Below, piece after piece: positions 6,136-12,323 of a stretch of 12,323 bases of DNA. Below the pieces are notes generated by a model that worked only from the letters and a program-made list of their open reading frames with translations, did not search any database and was not told where the DNA came from. Both the position numbers and the translations under genes were made by a program. Source of the stretch: JACDDK01 sp038198445 (GTDB lineage: Bacteria; Actinomycetota; Rubrobacteria; Rubrobacterales; Rubrobacteraceae); assembly GCA_038198445.1 (NCBI GenBank), contig JBBPZZ010000153.1, positions 1-12,323 of the forward strand, written 5' to 3'. The first letter of the stretch is position 1. Each line of letters begins with the position of its first letter.

Positions 6136-6512
6136 GCTCCCCAATAGGACGCCGCCGCTGGGCAATCGCCGAGGGGTACATCCCCGGCCGGAGCAACGGC
6201 CCCGAGCCGCAGTTTACGAGCCATGAGACGGCGTGTTTGCTCAATACCTCCGACGAGGAGGCGCACGTGGAGATCACAGCATACTTCTCGGACCGCGAAC
6301 CCGCCGGCCCTTACCGGGTGACGGTTCCGGCCCGGCGAACGCTGCACGTGCGTTTCAACGACCTTGAAGACCCGGAGCAGATACCGAGGGATACGGACTA
6401 CGCGAGCCTCATAGAGTCTGACGTACCGATAGTCGTGCAGCATTCCCGGCTGGATTCGCGTCAGGCGGAGAACGCTCTTCTTAGCACCATAGCTTACGCG
6501 AGCAACGAGTAG
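6132..6512 (+). CDS. Sensory rhodopsin transducer (ASRT) family protein
   Basis: 126 residues, a full-length small beta-sandwich protein closely resembling the Anabaena sensory rhodopsin transducer (about 125 residues). Shared blocks are IGRRRWAIAEGYIPG (5-19), NGPEPQFTSHET (22-33), EPAGPYRVTVPARRT (56-70), HVRFNDL (72-78) and VPIVVQHSRLDSRQAENALL (98-117). In Anabaena the homologue is a soluble tetramer that binds the photoreceptor. Many bacteria carry ASRT-like proteins without rhodopsin, and the superfamily has been proposed to bind small molecules such as sugars. No rhodopsin gene is in this window, and the gene heads a sugar-acid operon, so a metabolite-binding or sensing role is likelier here. 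The ATG at 6132 is chosen because GAGGAG lies 5 nt upstream and it matches the family N-terminus. An in-frame GTG at 6042 would add 30 non-conserved residues with no ribosome site. Twelve bases separate it from the next gene. Confidence 0.9.
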   Translation: MSSPIGRRRWAIAEGYIPGRSNGPEPQFTSHETACLLNTSDEEAHVEITAYFSDREPAGPYRVTVPARRTLHVRFNDLEDPEQIPRDTDYASLIESDVPIVVQHSRLDSRQAENALLSTIAYASNE

Positions 6513-6524
6513 GGAGGACTTGCA

Positions 6525-8324
6525 ATGGCGATGAACACGGCGGAATTTATGCTCAACCGACTGGCGGACTGGGGCGTGAAGCGGATCTACGGTTTCCCCG
6601 GTGACGGCATAAACGGGTTGCTCGGAGCCTTCCACGAGGTGGGGGACAGGATCGAGTTCACCCAGACGGCCCACGAGGAGATAGCCTCGTTCGCCGCCAG
6701 TGCCCATGCGAAGTTCACCGGCGAGGTCGGCGTATGCATGGCGACTTCGGGCGGCGGAGCGATCCATCTCTTAAACGGCCTCTACGACGCCCGGCTCGAC
6801 CACCAGCCCGTGGTAGCCATCGTGGGGCAGCAGAAGCGCCTCGGGCTCGGCGGGAACTTCCAGCAGGAGTTGGACCTGGTAAGCCTCTACAAGGACGTGG
6901 CCCACGAGTTCGTGCAGGTCTGCATGATCCCGGAGCAGGCGGCGCTCCTGGTCGACCGGGCCATCCGTATAGCGACGACCCAGCGCACCGTCACCGCCAT
7001 CATAGTACCGGCTGACGTGCAGGAGGCCGAGTACCAGGAGGAGCCGCGGGTACACGGCGCGGTCTTCCCCGGCGAGACCACGATGCCCAAGATGCCTCAC
7101 ATAGTCCCGCAGGACGAGGACATTCGTCGCGCCGCAGAGGTGCTCAACGCGGGCGAGAAAGTGGGCATCATGATCGGGGCCGGCGCCGCCCACGCCGCCG
7201 ATGAGGTGAAGCAGGTCGCCGACATCCTCGGCTGCGGGGTGGCGAAGGCGCTCAACGGACGCGCTGCCTTGCCGGACGACCTGCCCTACGTCACGGGGGC
7301 GGCGGGACTCCTGGGGACCAAGCCGACCAACGAGATGCTCCAGAATTGCGACACGTTCTTCATGATCGGCTCGGGCTTCCCGTACTCGGAGTGGCTGCCG
7401 GAGCGAGGACAGGCGCGGGGCGTGCAGATAGATATAGACGGCAAGATGCTCGGCATCCGCTACCCGATGGAGGTCAGCCTGCAGGGCGACTCCAAAGAGA
7501 CGTTGCAGAAGCTCATCCCGCTGCTGGAGCGCAAGCAGAACCGTTCCTGGCGGGAGGAGATCGAGGGCGAAGTCTCGACCTGGTGGAAGATTCTTGAAGA
7601 CCGGGCGATGGAGGACGCGCAGCCGCTCAACCCGCAGCGGGTCTACCACGAGCTATCTCCGCGCCTCCCTGACAACTGCATCCTGACCGGCGACTCCGGT
7701 TCGGCGACGAACTGGTGGGCGCGGCATCTCAAGCTGCGCGAGGGGATGAAGGCCGCGCTCTCCGGCACGCTGGCGACGATGGGGCCGGGCGTTCCGTATG
7801 CTCTGTCCGCCAAGTTCGCCTTCCCCGACCGGCCGGTGATCGCCTCCGTCGGCGACGGCGCGATGCAGATGATCGGCAACGCCGCCCTTATAGATATAGC
7901 CAAGTATTGGCGCGAGTGGAGCGATCCTCGACTCATCATCCTCGTCCTCAACAACCAGGACCTCAACCAGGTGACCTGGGAGCAGCGCGTGATGGCCGGC
8001 GACCCAAAGCTCGAAGCCTCTCAGAACCTGCCGAACTTCCCGTTCGCGCAGTACGCTGAGATGCTCGGCTTCAAGGGCATCCGGGTGGACAACCCGGACG
8101 ACGTGGCCGCCGCCTGGGACGAAGCTCTCGGCGCCGACCGTCCCGTGGTCTACGAGGCCATAACCGATCCCGAGGTGCCGCCGCTGCCGCCGCACATCCG
8201 GTTCAACCAGGCCCAGGGCATAGCCTCCGCGATGGCGAAAGGCGAGCCGAATTCGGTGAGGATCGCGCTGCAGTCGGCCAAAGGTAAACTCGACGAGTTC
8301 ACCGAAGAGATCCGTAACCGCTAG
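6525..8324 (+). CDS. Thiamine diphosphate-dependent enzyme, pyruvate oxidase/acetolactate synthase-like
   Basis: 599 residues with the three-domain ThDP-enzyme layout: N-terminal pyrimidine-binding domain (about 4-170), central domain (about 195-335) and C-terminal PP-binding domain (about 365-550). YGFPGDGINGL is at 22-32, and the catalytic glutamate that activates ThDP is Glu51 (AHEE). The ThDP/Mg motif runs from GDG at 443-445 to NN at 476-477. Glu51 argues against glyoxylate carboligase, which lacks this residue. The usual TSGPGA loop reads TSGGGA (74-79). The PHIRFNQAQGIASAMAKG tail resembles the subgroup annotated only as thiamine pyrophosphate-requiring protein. The reaction is probably decarboxylation, oxidation or carboligation of a 2-oxoacid; the substrate is unknown. 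GGAGG lies 7 nt before the ATG. It follows the ASRT-like gene by 12 nt and precedes the enolase-superfamily gene by 11 nt, so they are cotranscribed. Confidence 0.88.
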   Translation: MAMNTAEFMLNRLADWGVKRIYGFPGDGINGLLGAFHEVGDRIEFTQTAHEEIASFAASAHAKFTGEVGVCMATSGGGAIHLLNGLYDARLDHQPVVAIVGQQKRLGLGGNFQQELDLVSLYKDVAHEFVQVCMIPEQAALLVDRAIRIATTQRTVTAIIVPADVQEAEYQEEPRVHGAVFPGETTMPKMPHIVPQDEDIRRAAEVLNAGEKVGIMIGAGAAHAADEVKQVADILGCGVAKALNGRAALPDDLPYVTGAAGLLGTKPTNEMLQNCDTFFMIGSGFPYSEWLPERGQARGVQIDIDGKMLGIRYPMEVSLQGDSKETLQKLIPLLERKQNRSWREEIEGEVSTWWKILEDRAMEDAQPLNPQRVYHELSPRLPDNCILTGDSGSATNWWARHLKLREGMKAALSGTLATMGPGVPYALSAKFAFPDRPVIASVGDGAMQMIGNAALIDIAKYWREWSDPRLIILVLNNQDLNQVTWEQRVMAGDPKLEASQNLPNFPFAQYAEMLGFKGIRVDNPDDVAAAWDEALGADRPVVYEAITDPEVPPLPPHIRFNQAQGIASAMAKGEPNSVRIALQSAKGKLDEFTEEIRNR

Positions 8325-8335
8325 GAACTCTGAAG

Positions 8336-9445
8336 ATGAGCCAAGCGACGCGAACCGAAAAGGTCTCCATAGACAACATCGAGGTCTCCGCCTACACGGT
8401 CCCGACCGATTCTCCGGAGTCGGACGGGACCCTCCAGTGGGACTCGACGACCATGATCCTGGTCGAAGCGACCGGCGGCGATAAACGCGGCCTCGGCTAC
8501 ACCTACGGCGACGTTTCCGTCGCCACCATGATCGAGTCAAAGCTGAAAGGCGTCGTGGAGGGGCGCGACGCGATGGACGCGCAGGCGTCCTGGGCGGCGA
8601 TGCAACACAAGATCCGGAACGCCGGACGCCCCGGCGTCGGCTCGATGGCGATCTCCGCCGTCGACGTGGCGCTCTGGGACTTGAAGGCGCAGCTCCTCGA
8701 AATGCCGCTCGCCAGCCTGCTCGGGCGCTTCCACGAGGGCGTGCCGATCTACGGCAGCGGGGGCTTTACCTCTTACTCGAACGACCAGCTCCAGGAACAA
8801 CTCGGCGGCTGGGCGGAGAAGGGCATCCCGCGCGTAAAGATGAAGGTCGGGCGCGAGCCGGAAAAGGACCCGGAGCGCGTCCGCGCCGCCCGCGAGGCTA
8901 TCGGGGACGGTGTGGAGCTACTGGTGGACGCCAACGGCGCGTACACGCGCAAGCAGGCTCTCTACTGGGCCGAATGGTTCGCCGAGGCCGGTATAACGTG
9001 GCTGGAGGAGCCGGTAAGCTCCGAGGACCTCGAAGGACTGCGGCTGCTGCGCGACCGGGGGCCGGGTGGTCTCTCCATCGCCGCCGGAGAGTATAGCTGG
9101 AACCTGTTCTACTCCAACGGCCTGATCGAAGCCGGAGCCGTGGACGTGCTTCAGGGCGACGTTACCCGCTGCGGCGGAATCACCGACCTGCTGCGGATAG
9201 ACGGTCTGTGCAAGGCGCGTTCGATGCCGTTCTCGGGTCACTGCGCGCCCCAGATCCACGCGCACGCCTGCTGCGCGATGGAGACCCTGATCCACTGCGA
9301 GTACTTCCACGACCACCTGAGGATCGAAGGCATGTTCTTCGACGGAGCCCTGAGTCCGGAGAACGGCATCCTTACGCCGGACATGTCGCGGCCCGGACTC
9401 GGAATAGAACTAAAACGCGCCGACGCCGAACAGTACGCCGCCTAG
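8336..9445 (+). CDS. Mandelate racemase/muconate lactonizing enzyme family (enolase superfamily), likely sugar acid dehydratase
   Basis: 369 residues, normal length for the mandelate racemase subgroup. The N-terminal capping domain (about 12-135) is followed by the (beta/alpha)7-beta barrel. All catalytic positions can be placed: Lys168-x-Lys170 (VKMKV), Mg ligands Asp198 (LVDANGAY), Glu224 (WLEEP) and Glu252 (AAGEY), the Asp275/His302 dyad (QGDVTRCGG and SGHCAPQIHAH), and Glu322 (CEYF). The Lys base plus His-Asp dyad is the pattern of mandelate racemase and of sugar-acid dehydratases. In a sugar operon, dehydration of an aldonate to a 2-keto-3-deoxy acid is the likeliest role, possibly of the acid formed by the SDR. 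Substrate cannot be assigned by eye. A modest AGGA lies 9 nt before the ATG, 11 nt after the ThDP gene stop. Confidence 0.88.
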   Translation: MSQATRTEKVSIDNIEVSAYTVPTDSPESDGTLQWDSTTMILVEATGGDKRGLGYTYGDVSVATMIESKLKGVVEGRDAMDAQASWAAMQHKIRNAGRPGVGSMAISAVDVALWDLKAQLLEMPLASLLGRFHEGVPIYGSGGFTSYSNDQLQEQLGGWAEKGIPRVKMKVGREPEKDPERVRAAREAIGDGVELLVDANGAYTRKQALYWAEWFAEAGITWLEEPVSSEDLEGLRLLRDRGPGGLSIAAGEYSWNLFYSNGLIEAGAVDVLQGDVTRCGGITDLLRIDGLCKARSMPFSGHCAPQIHAHACCAMETLIHCEYFHDHLRIEGMFFDGALSPENGILTPDMSRPGLGIELKRADAEQYAA

Positions 9446-9459
9446 AAAGGGTCTTGCCG

Positions 9460-12323
9460 ATGACGGACACCATCCAGACCGAAGGTTACGAGCTAAACGA
9501 CCGCCAGAGGATGAACCTGAACACCCTGGCGCTCCAGTCCGAACTGCGCGAGAGGGTGGAAGGAGAAGTTCGCTTCGACGCCGGGACCCGCGCCGTCTAC
9601 GCCCACGACTCCTCCAACTACCGTCAGGTGCCGTTCGGGGTGGTGATCCCGAAGACCGAAGACGACGTGGTAGCCACGATAGAAATCTGTCGTAAGCACG
9701 GTGCTCCGGTACTCTCACGTGGGGCCGGAACGAGCCTCTCCGGTGAGACCACCAACGTCGCCGTCATACTCGACTTCTCCAAGTACATGCGCGAAATACT
9801 GGACATAAACCCCGACGCCGGGCCGGAAGATATGGGAACGGCGCTGGTGCAGCCGGGCGTGGTCCACGACCAGCTCACCAACATCACCGACCCGGAATAC
9901 AACCAGACCTTCGGACCCGATACCTCGACCCACAAATGGGCGACGTTCGGCGGCATGATCGGGAACAACTCCTGCGGCATCCATTCCGTGATGGCCGGCC
10001 GCACCTCCGACAACATCTACGAGCTGGACGTGGTGCTCTACGACGGCACCCGCATGAGCGTCGGCGAGACCAGCGACGAAGAGTTCGACCGCATCATAAA
10101 AGAAGGCGGCAGGAAAGCGGAGATCTACCAGAAGCTGAGAGACCTGCGGGACAAGTACGCCGACCTCATCCGGGAGCGCTACCCTCGGATACCGCGCCGC
10201 GTCTCCGGCTACAACCTGGACGACCTGCTCCCCGAGAAGGGTTTCAACGTCGCCCGCGCCCTCGTCGGCAGCGAGGGTACGCTTGCCACCGTTCTAAAGG
10301 CCAAGGTGCGGCTCGTCCATAGCCCACCGGCCCGTTCGTTGCTGGTGCTCGGTTACCCGAGTGTGTACGAGGCCGGGGACCACGTGTCGGAGATACTGGA
10401 GTATGGCCCTATTGGGCTAGAAGGTCTCGACGACCGCCTGGTCAACAACATGCTCCTCAAGGGCATGCACGAGAAGGAAGTCTCGATCCTGCCCGAGGGC
10501 AACGGCTGGCTCCTGGTCGAGTTCGGCGGCGAGACAACGGAAGAGAGTGACGGGAAGGCGAAGAAGCTCATGGAGACGCTGGAGCAGGACGAGAACCCGC
10601 CCTCCATGAAGCTCCTGGACGACCCACCGCACGAGCAGGAACTGTGGGAGGTCCGGGAGGCCGGTCTCGCGGCGACGGCGCACATCCCGATGGAACACGA
10701 GCACTGGCCCGGCTGGGAGGACGCCGCCGTGCCGCCCGAGAAGGTCGGCCAGTACCTCAGGGACTTCCGCGACTTGATGGACAAGCACGACTACAAGGCC
10801 GCCCTCTACGGACACTTCGGTGACGGCTGCATCCACTGCCGCCTCAACTTCGACCTCAAGACCGCCGAGGGCCTTCGAAACTGGCGCGCGTTCATGAACG
10901 AGGCCGCGGACCTCGTCGTCTCCTACGGCGGCTCTCTCTCCGGCGAGCACGGCGACGGCCAGCAGCGGGCGGAGTTCCTCCCGAAGATGTACGGCGAAGA
11001 GTTGATGCAGGCCTTCCGGGAGTTCAAGTCCATCTGGGACCCGGACTGGAAGATGAACCCCGGCAAGATCATCGACGCAAACACCATCACCGACGACCTC
11101 CGGCTCGGCACGAACTACAACCCCATGCACCCGGAGACCCACTTCTCCTACCCGGAGGACAACGGCTCCTTCGCCAACGCGACCCTGCGCTGTGTCGGCG
11201 TCGGGCTTTGCCGCGACACGAGTAGCGGGACCATGTGTCCGAGTTACATGGCGACGCGCGAGGAAGAACACTCCACCCGTGGGCGCGCCAGGATGTTGAG
11301 CGAGATGATCCGGGGCGACGGCCCCATAAAGGACGGCTTCAAGAGCCAGGAAGTCTACGACGCCCTGGACCTCTGCCTCTCGTGCAAAGGCTGCAAGGGC
11401 GACTGTCCCGTCCACGTGGACATGGCGACCTACAAGGCCGAGTTCCTCTCCAAGTATTACAAAGGAAAGCTGCGCCCGATGTACGCTTACACGATGGGCC
11501 TCATCATGTTCCACGCCCGCATCGCCCAGTACATACCGAACATCGCCAACTTCGTAACCCACACGCCGGTACTGAAGACCATCGTCCAGAAACTCGGCGG
11601 AATCTCCACCGAGCGTGAGATGCCGCCCTTCGCCACCCAGACCTTCAAGGACTGGTTCAAGGAACGCGGGACCGTCAACCCTAACAGCCCGCCGGTGGTC
11701 CTCTTCCCGGACACCTTCAACAACTTCCTCCACCCAGAGACGATGAAGGCGACGACGGAGGTATTGGAGGACGCGGGGTACTGCGTGATCGTTCCGCGGG
11801 AAGCTCTCTGCTGCGGACGTCCGCTCTACGACTACGGGATGCTCGACACCGCCCAACTCTTCCTCGACCGGCTGGTAAAGAACCTCGCTCCCTACGTCCG
11901 TGAAGGCATCAAGGTTGTCGGAGCGGAGCCAAGTTGCATCGCCACCTTCCGGGACGAGCTGCCGAACATGATGCCCTTCGACGAAGACGCCAAACGCCTG
12001 ACCAGGAACACCCTCAGCCTGGGCGAGTTCCTGACGGAAGTGGCCGAAGACTACGAGCCGCCGAAGCTCGACCGGAAGGTGCTGGTCCACGGTCACTGCC
12101 AGGGCAAGGCTACCGTCGGGATGACCGGAGAGCAGCAGTTGATGGAGAAGATGGGCGCCGACTACCAGATGCTCGACACGGCCTGCTGCGGTCTCGCCGG
12201 TTCCTTCGGGTTCGAGGACGAGCACTACGATCTCTCCATGCAGGTCGGAGAGCATAATTTCTATCCAACGATGCGCGGCGCCGACAAGGACACCATCCTC
12301 GTCGCCGACGGCTTCTCGTGCAA
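9460..12323 (+). CDS. FAD-linked oxidase/Fe-S fusion, D-2-hydroxyacid dehydrogenase-like (3' end cut off)
   Basis: At least 954 residues; the frame is open to the window edge, and family length suggests only the last few dozen residues are missing. Domains in order: a PCMH-type FAD-binding domain (about 60-290, RGAGTSLSG at 87-95), an FAD-oxidase C-terminal domain (GHFGDGC at 451-457, SGEHGDG at 494-500), a ferredoxin-like region with Cys578, Cys584 and Cys593 and the CLSCKGCKGDCP set (Cys639, 642, 645, 649), and a cysteine-rich domain with CCG at 784-786, Cys826, CCG at 909-911 and Cys954. This is the architecture of YdiJ-type D-2-hydroxyglutarate and related D-lactate dehydrogenases, which pass electrons from a D-2-hydroxyacid via Fe-S clusters to the respiratory chain. 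No membrane helix is evident, so it is probably peripheral. D-glycerate, D-lactate or a sugar acid are possible substrates. AAAGG lies 9 nt before the ATG, 14 nt after the previous gene, in the same operon. Confidence 0.87.
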   Translation, partial: MTDTIQTEGYELNDRQRMNLNTLALQSELRERVEGEVRFDAGTRAVYAHDSSNYRQVPFGVVIPKTEDDVVATIEICRKHGAPVLSRGAGTSLSGETTNVAVILDFSKYMREILDINPDAGPEDMGTALVQPGVVHDQLTNITDPEYNQTFGPDTSTHKWATFGGMIGNNSCGIHSVMAGRTSDNIYELDVVLYDGTRMSVGETSDEEFDRIIKEGGRKAEIYQKLRDLRDKYADLIRERYPRIPRRVSGYNLDDLLPEKGFNVARALVGSEGTLATVLKAKVRLVHSPPARSLLVLGYPSVYEAGDHVSEILEYGPIGLEGLDDRLVNNMLLKGMHEKEVSILPEGNGWLLVEFGGETTEESDGKAKKLMETLEQDENPPSMKLLDDPPHEQELWEVREAGLAATAHIPMEHEHWPGWEDAAVPPEKVGQYLRDFRDLMDKHDYKAALYGHFGDGCIHCRLNFDLKTAEGLRNWRAFMNEAADLVVSYGGSLSGEHGDGQQRAEFLPKMYGEELMQAFREFKSIWDPDWKMNPGKIIDANTITDDLRLGTNYNPMHPETHFSYPEDNGSFANATLRCVGVGLCRDTSSGTMCPSYMATREEEHSTRGRARMLSEMIRGDGPIKDGFKSQEVYDALDLCLSCKGCKGDCPVHVDMATYKAEFLSKYYKGKLRPMYAYTMGLIMFHARIAQYIPNIANFVTHTPVLKTIVQKLGGISTEREMPPFATQTFKDWFKERGTVNPNSPPVVLFPDTFNNFLHPETMKATTEVLEDAGYCVIVPREALCCGRPLYDYGMLDTAQLFLDRLVKNLAPYVREGIKVVGAEPSCIATFRDELPNMMPFDEDAKRLTRNTLSLGEFLTEVAEDYEPPKLDRKVLVHGHCQGKATVGMTGEQQLMEKMGADYQMLDTACCGLAGSFGFEDEHYDLSMQVGEHNFYPTMRGADKDTILVADGFSC

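Noticed and set aside
6771..7649. 292-residue minus-strand frame opposite the ThDP enzyme
   Set aside because: Antisense shadow of a gene with all ThDP motifs; no family features and no ribosome site considered convincing.
10417..12255. 612-residue open frame on the minus strand
   Set aside because: It is antisense to the FAD/Fe-S dehydrogenase, whose flavin and cysteine motifs are all in place. The reverse frame is a low-complexity Val/Leu/Glu/Arg/His-rich translation typical of a GC-rich shadow.
1..12323. CRISPR arrays, insertion sequences, tRNA or rRNA genes
   Set aside because: No regularly spaced repeats, transposase motifs, terminal inverted repeats, tRNA cloverleaf or rRNA sequence was seen in reading the window.

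Overview
The window is high-GC bacterial DNA with tightly packed genes, good Shine-Dalgarno sequences, 4-nt start/stop overlaps and a relatively frequent ATA isoleucine codon. Together with a GH63 mannosylglycerate/glucosylglycerate hydrolase, an enzyme known from Rubrobacter radiotolerans, Thermus and some mycobacteria, this suggests an actinobacterium of the Rubrobacter type. The assignment is an inference from gene content, not a database match.

Layout. (1) Bases 1-1538: the possible tail of an upstream gene and a secreted, sulfatase-like enzyme of the alkaline phosphatase superfamily, with Thr where sulfatases carry the Cys/Ser that becomes formylglycine. (2) Bases 1620-2692, minus strand, convergent with the sulfatase: an AI-2E/PerM-family membrane protein split into two overlapping reading frames, either a frameshift or a translationally coupled split gene. 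(3) Bases 2693-2908: a divergent intergenic region. (4) Bases 2909-5844: a three-gene operon of GH63 glycosylglycerate hydrolase, SDR sugar dehydrogenase and sugar-phosphate-isomerase-like TIM barrel. (5) Bases 5845-6131: a regulatory gap with palindromes, a direct-repeat motif and a 17-residue leader ORF. (6) Base 6132 to the window edge: a second operon encoding a homologue of the Anabaena sensory rhodopsin transducer (ASRT), a ThDP-dependent pyruvate-oxidase-like enzyme, a mandelate-racemase-type enolase-superfamily enzyme, and a large FAD plus Fe-S D-2-hydroxyacid dehydrogenase cut by the window edge.

How the genes may work together. The hydrolase would release a hexose and D-glycerate from a compatible solute. 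The SDR would oxidise a sugar at C1, and the enolase-superfamily enzyme would dehydrate a sugar acid. The FAD/Fe-S enzyme would oxidise a D-2-hydroxyacid, possibly D-glycerate, and the TIM barrel and ThDP enzymes would rearrange the products. ASRT-like proteins have been proposed to bind small molecules such as sugars, and no rhodopsin gene is present here. A nearly identical 20-bp motif (18/20) with an AACCG direct repeat at 7-bp period lies upstream of both operons, which suggests one regulon. This two-operon module with a stand-alone ASRT protein is the most interesting candidate system in the window.
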